The notes under the pieces are model-generated. The model searched no databases. It was not told where the DNA came from and saw only the letters and a list, made by a program, of their open reading frames with translations. From assembly GCA_947311845.1 (NCBI GenBank), contig CAMZMU010000055.1:25237443-25301442 (forward strand): 64,000 nt of DNA, given 5' to 3'. The position numbers were made by a program, and so were the translations under genes. The number at the start of each line of letters is the position of its first letter. Within the stretch, counting starts at the first letter, position 1. This DNA is from Poa pratensis. Lineage: Eukaryota; Streptophyta; Magnoliopsida; Poales; Poaceae. Positions 11,324 to 23,732 of this stretch are shown in pieces.

Positions 11324-13412
11324 GTGGACAGGAAGAGTACCCTCTCTACAACACTTCAGGGTGTGGGGAGCCCAGCTGAGGCCAAATTGTTTAATCCAAA
11401 TATTGCAAAGTTAGATCCCAAAACAGTCAGTTGCCACTTCATTGGCTATCCTGAAAGATCAAAAGGTTTTCGTTTCTACAGTTCAGACAGATACACAAAG
11501 TTTGTAGAAACGAGACATGCAGTATTCTTAGAGGACGAAATGATGAGGGGGAGCATGGTAGCTCGGAAAATTAATCTTGAGGAGAAGAAGGTGTGCGCAC
11601 CTTTTCCGATGATTCAGGAGCCATTTTTTACACTACCTGTTGTACCTGCACCAACAATCCCTGAGGTTGAGGTGCAAGCACATGTTGTAACTCCACCCGT
11701 GACAGCTATGGGTGAAGATTCGGAACCTGTCCGTCAGGAGCCGGCTGAACCCGTTGTTGAGCATGAAAGGGAGGTGCAGCAGCCACCTTTAGAAAATGAG
11801 ACCCTTAGAAGGTCTAAAAGAGCTAAGAAATCAGCTATTTCTACTGATTATAAAGTTTACAATACAGAAATAGCTCATATGGAAGGTGATCCCACTTCAT
11901 ATGAAGAAGCCATGAGAAGTCCTCACTCATCGAAGTGGGTGGAGGCAATGGAAGAAGAGATGCAATCGATGAGTTCCAACGATGTTTGGGACTTAGAAGA
12001 TATTCCTAAAGAAGCCAAAACAGTAGGCTGCAAATGGGTATACAAAACTAAGTATGACTCAAAAGGAAATGTAGAAAAGTATAAAGCACGACTTGTGACA
12101 AAAAGATTTACACAAAGAGAAGGGGTAGATTGCAATGAGACATTTTCACCAGTCTCATGTAAGGATTCCTTCAGAATCATCATGGCACTAGTTGCACATT
12201 TTGATTTAGAGCTACATCAATGGATGTAAAGACGGCATTTCTAAACGGGGATTTAAAAGAAAACGTTTACATGAAACAACCCAAGGGTTTTATCATGGAT
12301 TAAAGCAAGCCTCAAGACAGTGGTATCTAAAGTTTAATGAGACAATTAAAAGTTTTGGATTTAAAGAGAATGTTGAGGATAACTGCATTTATGCAAAGTT
12401 TAAAAGTGGGAAATATATTTTCCTAATTCTGTATGTGGATGATATCTTTCTTGCTAGCAGTGATGTTAATCTACTACAAGAAACAAAGAAGTACTTATCC
12501 TCAAATTTTGATATGAAAGATCTTGGTGAAGCATCATATGTTTTGGGCATAGAAATTCACCGAGATAGGAAAAATGGAGTCTTAGGACTATCGCAGAAGG
12601 CATATTTTGAAAAGGTTCTTAAAAAGTATAATATGCATAAGTGCAGTGCCACACCAGCTCCTATAGTCAAGGGCGACAGTTTTGGGAAATTCCAATGTCC
12701 CAAGAACCAGTACAAGATCGATCAAATGAAAGGAATACCATATGCTTCGGCTGTTGGAAGCTTACAGTATGCACAAGTGTGCACTCGCCCTGACTTAGCT
12801 TTTATCACCGGGGTGCTCGGTAGATATCAAGATAATCCAGGCCCAGAGCACTGGAAAATGGCAAAGAAAGCTTTGCGTTACGCGCAAGGCACAAAGGACC
12901 TCATGCTAACATACAGAAGATCTGATTCCCTAGAGATAAGAGGGTATTCAGACGCAGATTTTGCGGGAGACAGAGATGATAGAAAATCCACGTCAGGATA
13001 CGTGTTCACTCTCGCTGGAGGGGCTATTTCGTGGAAAAGCTCTAAACAGTCAATAGTTGCATCGTCCACGATGTATGCAGAATTTATAGCAGCTTATGAG
13101 GCCACAGGACAGGTGATATGGTTAAAGAAATTTATACCCAACTTGAAAGTGGTAGATTGTATTGACAAACCACTAAAGATGTACTGTGACAACCAGCCCG
13201 CAGTATTCTATGCTCACAACAACAAGTCGAGTAATGCTACCAAACCAATAGAGATAAAATATTATGTTGTGAAAGATAAAATCCAGGATCAAACTATAAG
13301 TCTCGAGCATATAAGGACAAAGGATATGCTTGCGGATCCGCTTACGAAAGGCTTACCACCCAGCGTGTTCACGGAACACGTAGCCGGCATGGGTTTAATG
13401 GAAAGCCTATGA
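11324..13412 (+). pseudogene. Copia A RT and RNase H
   Basis: RT motifs include VGCKWVYKTKYDSKG, ARLVTKRFTQREGVD and, in a second frame, ILYVDDIFLASSD with the catalytic YVDD. RNase H motifs follow: YSDADFAGDRDDRKSTSGYV, VASSTMYAEFIAAYEA, KDMLADPLTKGLPP. Between QPKGF and YHGLKQAS (about 12285-12300) a stretch that other Copia elements carry is missing, and the frame also changes near 12229. The last frame ends at 13412 before a purine tract and the 3' LTR. Confidence 0.9.
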
Positions 13413-13587
13413 TTCCTGGATCATAAATGGCCCAAAAGGAACAGAAATTGTTTCAAAACAGAGAGGTATATTGTAGCTGTCTGATTCTATCGGCAATTGA
13501 GCCGTGACGATGAAACATGCTCTATGTATGATATGTGATGAAACGAGCAAAGTAAAAAGTACATACTTAAAAGGAAAAGTTGAGATC

Positions 13588-13977
13588 AAGGGGGAGAATG
13601 TTAGATTGATCTCCACCCGATCGAACCCAACGGCTCGACGGGCCCTTTTGACTCGCGCCCTGATCGGGGGCCCAACCCTCTTATGGTTGGTGGGCCCCTG
13701 TGACTTGCGCTATATAAAGAGGTGGGGGCCGGGGCACGCAGTACGAGGTTAACCGCGCCGCCAGTCACCCCACCGATATCCCTTTCCGATCTAGGGTTAG
13801 CGCAGTGCTCACGGGAAGCACCGCCACCGCTTGCTCACGCACGCTGTTAGCGCCGCTGCCGACGTCATGGCTAGCGGCTCGAGCTCCTCGAGCACAGGAG
13901 AAGGTACACATCTCCCATAAACCCTAAAGCTTTACTCGGAAAGATCTAGCCTAGTCGATCTACAGGTTCTATCATAA
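13588..13977 (+). repeat. Copia A polypurine tract and 3' LTR
   Basis: AAGGGGGAGAA at 13588-13598 is a purine tract directly followed by TGTTAGATTGATCTCC at 13599, a typical LTR start. The LTR runs about 375 bp to around 13974-13979 (CTATCATAAC). The exact end is uncertain because the other LTR is outside the window and the terminal bases are degenerate. Confidence 0.75.
13711..13719 (+). promoter_or_regulatory. TATA box in Copia A LTR
   Basis: TATATAAAG lies about 112 bases into the LTR and is followed by a GC-rich leader, fitting the U3-R arrangement of a Copia LTR promoter in the element's own plus orientation. Confidence 0.65.
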
Positions 13978-13979
13978 CC

Positions 13980-14790
13980 TGCTGCCATGGTTCTGTTTTT
14001 GAGGGAATGTACCCATGAGATTAAAAAAAAGACTACTGGACACGGGACACACGGAAGGATTATGGGCTGTGACACCGGCTAGGGCCTACACGCGCGACTC
14101 TCGGCCCGGTACGTGCAGCCCGTTACCGCTCTGCGACTGGGATACACGCGCAGTGACGGTTTGCTCCGCCCCCCTTCCCAGTAGGACACTGCCACAAGCC
14201 CACAAGGTCCACAGCAGTTCGTGTGTCAGCGCGGAGGCGGATGAGGCGATGCAGCCGGCGGCGGCGGCCGAGTCGAGGAACTTCCGGCGGGCGGCCGGCG
14301 ACGTCGAATATGATCAGCATCTTCACAGCTCAGGTGCCAACTCGCTCATTGCGGTACTCCATCTCGTATAATTTTTTGATGTTCCATGAACTAGGGAAAT
14401 GCTGAGAGGGTTTGGTAGAAGGAGCACTTATTTTTAATTTTATTCCACAGCATTGCGTGAGTTATTAGGGATAAATAGGCAGAATTCTTAATCGACAGTG
14501 CTTATTTGAGCAGACCAGCTGTTAGTTAATGCATGGCGGCATGGGAACCAATAAATAAATCCTAGTCATATATCCCGAGTCCTCACATGAACAAGATGCT
14601 TCCTGTTTGAAAATCACGCCAACTAAATAGCAGAGTTCGCACAAAAACAGAGCAGAATGGAAGACACCACAGACGTTCCTTAAGCATAAAATGACTCAGT
14701 GGCGGTTTGTGAACACCAAAGGACACATTTGAGTAGATTACCAAACTTTGACTAACCAGACGCAACAATAACTAAGCACGAGTTTCCCTT
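13980..14790. other. 3' flank of RLK copy 1, duplicated at copy 2
   Basis: From about 13995 (GAGGGAATGTACCCATGAG) to the kinase stop codon this flank matches the copy 2 flank at 38272-38378 plus 40060-40703. It serves as the empty site for the Mutator-like element at 38388-40059. Both flanks hold a GC-rich plus-strand ATG (copy 1 near 14249, MQPAAAAESRNFRRAAG) that could be a relic first exon of another gene; support is weak. 14380-14790 shows no further gene. Confidence 0.6.
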
Positions 14791-16918
14791 TCACCGTCCA
14801 GATAAAGGGATTAGTTCTGACATCCCACCGGTATAACCAGACCGGAAGGAGTTATCCTCGTTGCTTACTCCAAAAATCGTCAACTGAAATTGCCTTCGCA
14901 TTTCAGCATCCATGGAGTTCATATGCCGAGATGAAGCAGAAACAGACTGCTTTTCGCTTGAAACTGCCGGCAAGCACACTTTGATCCTTGAAACAACCTC
15001 GGTCATGGTCGGCCTGTCGATGGCTGCGTTTTCAACACAGTTCATGGCAAGGTCTACCACTCTCTGCAGGGAACTAGCGTCGTACTGATCCAACAACCTC
15101 TTGTCCACGATGTCATGAATACTGCCCATGGCAATCTTATGGCGTACCCAGTTTGGTAGATGAAAGGTTTGAGGCTCCATCAATACTGGGGGTTGGCCAG
15201 TGATGATCTCCATGAGCACGATGCCGAAGCTATAAACATCTGTCTTGACTGTGAGTTGGAAAGTTGCATGGTACTCGGGGTCGAGGTAGCCAAGAGTGCC
15301 AGCAGCAACAGTAGATATGTGCGTGTGGGCATCATTGAAAGCTCTTGAAAGCCCAAAATCTGATATTATCCCCACCAGATTCTTGTCTAGAAGGATGTTG
15401 GGGGTCTTCACATCTCTATGAACTATTGACGGGGTGCAAGACTCATGCAGATACTCCAACCCTGTAGTTTATGAAACTTATACTTTGTCAGAACACACGT
15501 AATATAAAGACAAAAACGTTAATATGTAATTGAAATATGGACCTTGTGCGGCATCAAGTGCAATATGAAGTCGTTGTTCCCAATTCAAAATGTAGTCATC
15601 TTCTGCATTAAGACATACCAGATTAATATAAGTGCCTTGAAATGTGCATGACACATAAATAAATTAGTACTACTACATTATTGAGCATAGAACCAATCGA
15701 TGAATTAAAATATAAAACTTGCATAAATAGAGACAGCTACTTTTCCTTCTCTTTCCTAGCAGGTTATATTCAAATTAAATTAAGAAGTGAATCTATTGTT
15801 AAATTATTACTTTAAATTTTACTCTCAAGATGATTTCTTGCTATCTTTAAAAAATGCTTAGATTTCCATCATGTCATGGCTATGAATCTAGGAATGTAAC
15901 TATGCTCTCCTAAGTTTGCTAGACACAAATCTATGAGGAAATGGAAATCCCATGGTTATAACTTCAAGAATATGCAGCTAGGGAGCGCTTACTTCTTACT
16001 CCATCTGTACATAGTAAACTAGGTCCACCTACTCAAATGCATTTACTTAAAACAACAATAACAGTCAGAGCAACTAACCACACACCTATAACTAGGAACT
16101 CCGATCCTATTTCCGCTAGGATGTCAAAAGGCAGGCTAGTTTTATAACAGATTTCCTTTTTGTACTTATTAGTACGTCATGCGATTTTTATATTACGCAC
16201 AATAGTCTCTATACAAATTTAACTACAACTTAGCAAATCAACAATGCTAGCTTGTTATCATCATTAGTAAAAGGATAAACAATTAATAAATTAACCTCCT
16301 CTAATAAGTTGTTGAAGATTCCCTCTCGACATGAAGTCGTAAATGAGTGCGAGGCACTTCTTGTTTTGGCAATATCCTTTCAAAGTCACAAGATTCTTGT
16401 GATGAACTTTAGACAAGGTTTGTACCTGCGGGAACACATATACTTATCAAACATACCAGAGCTGAAGCAATTGCTATATTGAATATGGACCGCGTAATAG
16501 GTTTATTTATCTTGCATACTTATTGTATTTATACTGAAGAAACTATGATTTGGCCTTGTTGGTTTCATGTTATACCTCAGGGAGGAAGTCCTTTGACTCT
16601 GCTATTGATGTTTCCATCAGCACCTTAACAGCTACTTCGTCACCATTTTCCAGTATGCCATGATAAACAATGCCAAAACCTCCTTTTCCAATGATCGATT
16701 GGAAGTTGTTTGTTATGAGGTTTAGCTCTACATATGTGAACCGTCTAATGTCAACATGTAGGGAAGTTTCCTCTTCATATAAAGCATAATCTTCATGGTC
16801 TCCTGACTTCCCTACACAGTCAAGAAGTCGCATTTTACATGAATTTTTAGGTGTGAAGTTGTGGTCTAATGTCCACCTCCTTTTTATTGCACCGGTGAAA
16901 GGCAATTTAACAACGTAA
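14791..16918 (-). pseudogene. RLK copy 1 kinase exons
   Basis: The N-lobe exon reads [15 protein letters not shown], the glycine loop [12 protein letters not shown] and the Lys motif EVAVKVL. The next exons give VHHKNLVTLKGYC and LNWEQRLHIALDAAQ. The last exon has HRDVKTPNILL, DFGLSRAF, GTLGYLDPEY and DVYSFGIVLMEIITG, ending SELIPLSGR before the stop at 14791. All catalytic residues of an RD-type kinase are present, so the kinase part alone is intact in sequence. A possible 1-nt shift occurs at the start of the juxtamembrane segment (about 16925), which I could not distinguish from a short intron. Confidence 0.9.
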
Positions 16919-16933
16919 TTGTTATATTTTTAC

Positions 16934-18706
16934 CTTTCCAGCATAATCTCCAAATCATGCACATCAATCCTAGGAGGGATACCAGTACCACATGAACTGT
17001 CACTGCGATGAGCTTGCTGTTTATGGTGCTCTTCTTCTTATTTGAACAATAGGTATCTTTGACCTTTGAGCATATGGGGTTGCCTTCTAATCTAGTGACA
17101 CAAATTCACAACAGATCATTGAATCAGCTCAAAAGATATTATTTACAACAACTCTACAAATTATTATGATGTAGCATACCTCAGTTTTGTAACACGACTA
17201 ACCTGCTAATAGTTATTTTAAGTAGCTCTATTCTCTAAATGAATAGATTACATGATTTTTAAGTCGCATCGTGTTACGAATATGTCCTTATCTGCCTCTC
17301 ATTTTGAAGGCCCAAAAATGATAAAGCATTTATAGTTACTCCTCCGGTTCAATTTTATAAGGCATTGTATATATTTCATTATGGACCAGATAATGATCAA
17401 AATGAATGAACATACATACTTAATTTGTCTAGATACGTGTATTTTTAGAAAAAGCTAGAAGTTCTATAAAAGTGAACGGAGTGTACTATATACTAGTATA
17501 CGTAACCAAGGACATGTTTGGATAAATACAATGCACCGTGAAAGTGTGGCTATTTTGTGGCGTCCTAATTGGCTGCCACAACTTAGTTGCATTTGAGACG
17601 AGTTTACGCGTACGGCTGGTTGAGCTATAGAAGTGTGGTGTGGTGCAAGTTGAAAGTCAACTTGCGTAACTCTTATTTGGCAAGGTATGTCGAAGGAAGA
17701 GAATGTGCTTTCACCAATAATTTATATAATTCAATTATTTATGTGATGATGAACCTTGGCGCTGAGCCTATTGGTGTGTTTTTTAGTTTGACCAAAAATA
17801 GAAATATATAAAGGAATTGTGCAAAGAGCATGCAAAACCTTAAATCAAGCAAACCAGCCTGAAATCTTTGAAGAATAGAATCAGGAATTGGCCCAACGAG
17901 CTGGTTGTTTGACAAGTTGCTGAAAAATAATAGTTAAAATTATTCATCTGAAATCTGTATCATCAACCAATGATGTAATCTTACTTACAGAATCTTGAGT
18001 GACTTTAGTTGATAGTCTGGAATAGCTCCCGTCAGATTGTTTTGTGATAAATCCCTATGTACATTTTGTGCTTAAGGTCAACAATTATGTCAACATAATC
18101 TCAATAAGTATCTAGCATATCAATACAATGTGGTAAGCACCACTTACAGGTTTTGTAATGATACCATGTTCATGAATGATACGGCCAATCCACCTTTCAG
18201 TCCACTACTAGAAAGATTTCTGCAAAAGCAACCCATGTTACGACAAGTCATATCAATCTAGTGATTTCATCGAGCTGACATATATTTTCAGGATTATGTA
18301 AACCTATTTATGTGGTCAAGGTTTACAATAAATTACATGTGTTTTAATTTCAACTAAATTATTTGTGTTATCAAGATCTTATCCAGCAAGAAACATGACC
18401 GAGTGTCTCTATAGTGAAATATTTATAAAGAATCGTATGTATTTGGAGCAACACTTAAAGCAACCGTGCATTTGTGGAGCATTAAACGTGTTCGCTTCAA
18501 ATCTTAAAAAGATTAAATTGCAATGCTTAGATTCCAAATGTGCATGGCATTATGTTCTTACACTGAAACAATCCTTGGGTTCTGGTTGCTTTTTGAGTAG
18601 TCGCAAGTCAAACCTTCCCAAGAATATTCTCTTGGGGAGCATGGATCTCCATTCCAATTTTTTCGTGTCAAATTGTAGTGCTTCTTGACTTCTTTCATGT
18701 AATTGA
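16934..18706 (-). pseudogene. RLK copy 1 membrane-span and LRR exons
   Basis: Exon 18562-18706 encodes the conserved WNGDPCSPREYSWEGLTC cap that precedes LRRs in this family. Exons 18148-18219 (NLSSSGLKGGL), 17989-18054 (NLTGAIPDYQLKSLKIL) and 17839-17919 (NQLVGPIPDSILQRF) each give one LRR of about 24 residues. Exon 16934-17086 encodes a Cys-containing cap (NPICSKVKDTYC) and a hydrophobic span (LIAVTVHVVLVSLLGLMCMI). The introns are AT-rich; the intron at 17087-17838 carries a Stowaway element. Confidence 0.85.
17339..17483. mobile_element. Stowaway-like MITE in RLK copy 1 intron
   Basis: A 145-bp element begins CTCCTCCGGTTCAATTTTAT and ends with the inverse GTGAACGGAGTG, flanked by TA on both sides (17337-17338, 17484-17485). 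Copy 2 at about 43570-43580 reads straight across the site (TATAGTTACTAGAAGC), which is an empty-site control. Confidence 0.8.
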
Positions 18707-18795
18707 CTAAAACAGGAAAAATACAAGAAAAATATGAACCGTTATGGGGCTTATATGTATTAGAAAGATGAAACTAATGTATACATTGATCTTAC

Positions 18796-19743
18796 CATCG
18801 TCGGAGTCAGTGGTGAGGTTATCCATCCGAACAAGCGAGTACACTTCAAGCGCATTGATGCGGCGGGAGTGTTGAGCTATCTGTCTTGTTCAGAATAAAG
18901 GTTGCATTGGGGTTGTCCAAGAACCGGCCGTTCTGTTGCATGCTGTCCACCTGGAATCGTGAAGGGGAGAAGTCTGAGAACAGCAATTCGCCGGCGCTGT
19001 AGATGTCAAACCTCCTGTTCGGGTTGCTCCCATTGATCTCAGCAAAATGAAAGACTGGGAGAAGCTGTAGGCTCTTAGCGTCTACATTGCGAGCTGCTGT
19101 CACTCTGATGCTTATTGCGGTGAAGTTCATGTCTACGGTCAAGGCATGTTGCATGATGGCCGACGGTATATTGAAGAAGTTGTTGCCGGGGAGGCTCTCT
19201 ATTTTATTGGTAGTGTTCAGGTTGACCCAGGGGTAGTTTGGGGAGACGTCGCCTTGCCAGAAGCGGTCATAACTGTCCGTTGGATACCTTAATCGCACAC
19301 AAAGACACAAAAAAGGTAGATAAATAGCTAGAACGGTACAATTTGGCGTTTTCTTACAAATTGTATGGGATTTACAAACCGTGAAAATCTTATCACGTTG
19401 AGGTTTACTATTCCCTCCATCCTGAATTAGTTGACAAAATTCGGGACTGTACTATTAATTTTTTTAGAAGCAACTGCGGGATTCAGAAAACAAAAGTGCA
19501 AACACTTTAAATGCGTTTAAGCTAGCAAACTGAATCCAAAACCATTGGCAGGCACAAATTAGATCTAGCTCCAAAATTATTATGGATGTAATCCTCATCT
19601 CACCTTGTGATAAAATCGACGATGTTGCCATATCTGAGCCGTTGAACAGATTTGATGGAAATAGAAGTATTGACAAATGGGTACATCGTATCTTGTAGTG
19701 GCCTCAGCTCCAAAGAAGATATGAAAGGAATCCCAGAACCCAA
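18796..19743 (-). pseudogene. RLK copy 1 malectin-like exons
   Basis: Exon 18796-19287 encodes YPTDSYDRFW, LQLLPVFHFAEINGSNPNRRF and LLFSDFSPSRF, the second half of a malectin-like carbohydrate-binding-type ectodomain. Compared with copy 2 it has lost 2 nt after STLPP (about 18855-18865), which shifts the frame and gives an early stop. Exon 2 survives only at 19604-19743 (IPFISSLELRPLQDT, MYPFVNTSISI) and then meets foreign sequence at about 19744. Confidence 0.85.
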
Positions 19744-19744
19744 G

Positions 19745-22700
19745 TGGAGAGCACTCGACTGCATTGGCTCAGGAGGAGCTGACCATGGCAACTCGGGAGG
19801 AGTTGGCCACCCGGCTCCAGCGGCCGGAGTGTCGGGTCGCAAGGACTCGACAACCTCGTCGGGTGGAGAGCACCCGACATCCTCGTCGAGTGGAGAGCAC
19901 TCGACTGCGCCAGCTCGCAAGGAGCTGGCTGATCCGACTCGCAAGGAGCCGGTCCTCCTCATGCTAGAGGAGAAGGCGCAGGTGAACCAGGCGCAAGAGG
20001 GGGACGCCAAGAAGGGCGTCTGGTACCTCGACTCGGGCGCCACCAATCACATGACTGGTGACCGCGCCGCGTTCGCGGAACTCGACACAAGCATCATTGG
20101 AACTGTAAAGTTCGGTGATGGCTCGCGAGTCGAAATCTACGGGCAAGGGACGGTGCTCTTCGTCTGCAAGTCAGGCGAGCATCGGGCCGTCACCGGGGTG
20201 TACTACATACCCCGGCTGAACACGCAGATCATCAGCCTGGGCCAGTTCGACGAGAACGGCTGCCAGGTGCTGATCGAGGATGGGATCCTTCGAGTGCGTG
20301 ATAGGGAGCGGCAGCTCCTGATCAAGGTCAGGCGAGAGCCGAACCGGATGTACAAGCTGCACGCGCGAGTCGCGCAGCCAGTGTGCCTAGTCGTGGGCAC
20401 TGGCGACGACCCGGCGTGGACTTGGCATGCGCAGTTCGGGCACCTCAACTTCGACAGCTTGCGCCGACTGGCGAAGGGCGAGATGGTGCGTGGCCTCCCT
20501 CTGGTGGAGCACGTGAACCAGCTCTGCGACGCCTGCCTAGCAGGGAAGCAGAGGCGAGCCCCATTCGCAAAGCAAGCGAAGTTCCGGGCGAAGGAGCGAC
20601 TCGAGTTGGTCCATGGCGACCTCTGCGGGCCGATCACCCCGGCCACACCGAGTGGGAAGAGGTACTTCCTCCTGCTGGTGGACGACCTGTCGCGGTACAT
20701 GTGGCTCGCCCTTCTCTCGACGAAGGACGTGGCCGCAGCCGCAATCATTCGACTCCAGGCGGGAGCCGAAGCGGAAACAGGCTGCAAGCTGCGCACGCTG
20801 CGCACGGATCGCGGAGGCGAGTTCACCTCCGGGTCCTTCACAGCATACTGCGCTGAGCTCGGGATGGAGCGTCACCTGACGGCTCCGTACTCCCCGCAGC
20901 AGAATGGCGTCGTGGAGCGACGCAACCAGACGATTGTGGGCATGGCCCGCAGTCTGCTGAAGGCCAAGAAGGTACCCGGAGAATTCTGGGGTGAGGCAGT
21001 GACAACGGCCGTGTTCATCTTGAACAGGTCGCCAACCAAGAGCGTGGACGGCATGACACCGTTCGAGTCCTGGCATGGCAGCAAGCCGAGTGTGAGCTTC
21101 ATGCGCACGTTCGGGTGCGTGGTGCATGTCAGAGAGACGCGCCCCGGGCTGAAGAAGCTCGACGACCGGAGCAGGCCGATGATCTTCGTCTGGTACCAAC
21201 CTGGAACGAAGGGTTATCGGGCCTATGACCCGGTGACTAACCGCGTGACCATCACGCGAGATGCCGTGTTCGACGAGAACGCGAGCTGGGACTGGAGTTC
21301 GCCGGACACTCCGGTGAACACTTTCGGAGTCGACACCTTCGCAGTCGAGCACATGGTGTTCGAGCCGCAACCAACTTCGAGTGACGGGAGTGCGGGGCCG
21401 GTACCCGACTCGCCGACTCCAGACTCGCCAACTCCTGGAGTGGGGAGTGCATCCCCAGCTGGTTCTCCAACAACACCGGAGCACCCGACAGCCGAGATTT
21501 CGACTACGGCTGTCTCAGGCGTCGAGTTCGTCACGCCACCCTCGAGGTACTCAGGTATGCTCGATGGAAAAGACGACATGAGCTTCGACCACCGGTTCCG
21601 CACTCTGCAGAACGTGCTCGAAGTGGGTTCGGCCCTTGAGCCGGATGAGGAGCTCCACTATCTCGCCTCCGAAGAGCCAGGCTCGTTCAATGAGGCGAAG
21701 GTGCATGCCAGCTGGAGGCAGGCGATGCAAGAGGAGCTGGAGGCCATCGAGTCCAATTCGACTTGGAGGCTGGCCACCTTACCACCAGGTCACCGCGCGA
21801 TCGGCCTGAAGTGGGTGTACAAGGTGAAGAAGGATGTGCTTGGCGCAGTCCTTAAGCACAAGGCTCGCCTGGTGGCGAAGGGCTACGTGCAGCGGCACGG
21901 GGTCGACTACGACGAGGTTTTCGCACCCGTGGCCCGTCTCGAGTCCGTCAGGCTACTGCTAGCCGTGGCGGCGAGTGCGGGGTGGGACGTCCACCACATG
22001 GACGTCAAGTCAGCCTTCCTCAACGGCGAGTTGGAGGAAGAGGTGTATGTGCAGCAGCCAACCGGCTTCGCTGCAAAGGGGAAGGAGCACCTGGTGCTTC
22101 GACTCAGCAAGGCGCTCTACGGCCTCAAGCAGGCGCCAAGGGCATGGAACACCAAGCTCGATGCATGCCTCGTCAAGCTCGACTTCGCAAGATGCGAGTC
22201 GGAGCATGGCATGTACGCGCGAGGAGCGACTCCGAACCGGCTCTTAGTCGGTGTCTACGTCGACGACTTGGTGATCACAGGCTCGGATTCCAGCGACATC
22301 GACAGATTCAAGCTGGAGATGCGGAGCCTATTCCAGATGTCCGATCTCGGGTTGCTAAGCTACTACCTTGGCATCGAGGTTCGACAAGGACCCAGCGGGA
22401 TCGATATCTCGCAGGGTGCCTATGCCCAGAAGCTGCTCGAGAAGGCGGGGATGGGCGGGTGCAACCCCGTCCACGCACCCATGGAGCCACGCTTCAAGCT
22501 GTCCAAGTGCAGCACGGCACCCGCGACAGATGCGACCGAGTATCGGAGCATCGTCGGGAGCCTCAGGTACTTGGTGCACACAGGCCGGACCTGACCTTCG
22601 CAGTCGGGTTCGTATCGAGGTTCATGGAGGCTCCAACTCTGGAGCACCTCGCGGCTGTAAGGCACATCCTACGCTACATCGCCGGGTCTCAGCGACTCGG

Positions 22701-23226
22701 GTGTAGGTATGGGAGGAGTAAAGGTGCACCGCGCCTGGTCGGCTACAGCGACAGCGACCTGGCGGGCGACGTCGACTCGCGCAAGAGTACGTCGGGTACC
22801 CTGTACTTCCTCGGGTGCAGCCCAGTGACCTGGCAGTCACTCAAGCAGAAGATCGTGGCTCTGTCGAGCTGCGAGTCGGAGTATGTGGCGGCTGCCACAG
22901 CTGCTTGCCAGGGGATCTGGCTGGCTCGGTTGCTGTCCGAGTTCAGCAACGGCGAAGCTGAGCACGTGGTGCTCAAGGTCGACAACAAGTCGGCTATCGC
23001 GCTCGCCAAGAATCCCGTCTTCCACGAGCGATCAAAGCACATCGACTTGAAGTACCACTTCATTCGAGACTGCGTGGAGGCGAAGAAAGTCGAGCTGGAG
23101 TTCGTGCCCACCGAACACCAACTCGCAGACATGCTGACCAAGCCACTTGGTCGAGTCCGCCTGGCGGAGCTGCGTTCAAGGATCGGCATGGTGGAGGTGT
23201 CGCCGGAACTCAAGCCTAGGGAGTGA
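19745..23226 (+). pseudogene. Copia B pol polyprotein, one frameshift
   Basis: A nearly continuous frame contains protease (WYLDSGATNHMTGDRAAF at about 20020), integrase head (WHAQFGHLNFDSLRRL, CDACLAGKQRRAPF), core (LVHGDLCGPI; LRTDRGGEF; APYSPQQNGVVERRNQT), RT (KWVYKVKKD; HHMDVKSAFLNGELEEEVYV; VYVDDLVITGSDSSD) and RNase H (GYSDSDLAGDVDSRKSTSG; ALSSCESEYVAAATAA; HQLADMLTKPLG). The only break I saw after the protease is a 1-nt loss at about 22580, between LRYLVHT and RPDLTFAVGF, so this is a young copy. The bases before the protease encode Ser/Thr/Gly-rich gag-protease linker without a zinc knuckle. Confidence 0.88.
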
Positions 23227-23227
23227 T

Positions 23228-23732
23228 TGTTAGAATAGGCTTGTATTCCTAGTCGACTCGAGTGGATTGTCACTCGAGTGACTTCGGGTCAGTCGAACCC
23301 GAGTGTTCGAGTCAGGAGGACTCGAGTAGGTAGCCCAGTCGGAGGTTGTTCTGACTGGAGGTAGTTTCCGGGTACGTGGAGTCGAACTCTCGACTCCTAC
23401 CCGAGGAAGTGTCGAGTGACGGAGTCGGTCTGTCGACTCCTGCTCGTGGACACGTCAGCGCGGGTGTTGGCGGTCTGGAATCTGCTAGGAGGTTCTAGAA
23501 GCACAGGTGTCCTGGACACCTGTGTGGCCCGCGCGTAGTGGTGTGACACCTGTCCCTGTGTGGATGGTTCGCCACGCTGGCTGGAAATATCTAGCCAGAT
23601 ATTTGTAGGAATAGTGTTTACCCTATGAATACCCCATGAATAGAAAAATGGAAAATTGAGGCAAACCATTTCTTTGGCACACACTCCCCTCTCTCTCTCT
23701 CTCTCGAGCGGAAGAAGCGCTCACGGGCAACA
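23228..23732 (+). repeat. Copia B 3' LTR
   Basis: The LTR starts TGTTAGAATAGGC two bases after the pol stop and probably ends at CGGGCAACA (23732), giving TGTT...AACA ends. Its first 200 bases are packed with the palindrome ACTCGAGT and close variants (about 23257, 23273, 23320 and more), likely U3 regulatory repeats. The end is inferred, since the 5' LTR is missing. Confidence 0.65.

Larger units (their letters stand above)
1..13977 (+). mobile_element. Ty1/Copia retrotransposon A, split by nested Gypsy
   Basis: Domains run gag, protease, integrase, RT, RNase H on the plus strand, which is the Copia order (integrase before RT). The 5' LTR and start of gag lie outside the window. The protease frame stops at an inserted Gypsy element after residues NLISV and resumes at 10443 with the next protease and integrase-spacer residues, so 1-825 and 10443-13977 are one element. 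The copy is decayed: a stop in gag near 172, a stop inside the zinc knuckle, a lost G in the integrase, a stop after PSK, and a deletion inside RT. The 3' LTR lies at about 13599-13977. It is a dead copy that predates the Gypsy insertion. Confidence 0.9.
19745..23732 (+). mobile_element. Ty1/Copia retrotransposon B, 5'-truncated
   Basis: Inserted antisense to RLK copy 1. The internal region starts abruptly just before the protease, so the 5' LTR and most of gag are absent, while the 3' LTR is present from 23228. The sequence is much more GC-rich than its surroundings and unlike Copia A. The left edge coincides with loss of RLK exon 2, so the truncation and host deletion may be one event. Confidence 0.85.

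Noticed and set aside
19652..19744. Apparent start of the Copia B polyprotein inside RLK exon 2
   Set aside because: The open frame continues by chance through antisense RLK exon text; comparison with copy 2 shows the Copia sequence begins only at about 19745.
20203..21603. Long minus-strand open frames across Copia B
   Set aside because: They are shadows of the GC-rich pol frame; the plus strand carries all known motifs.
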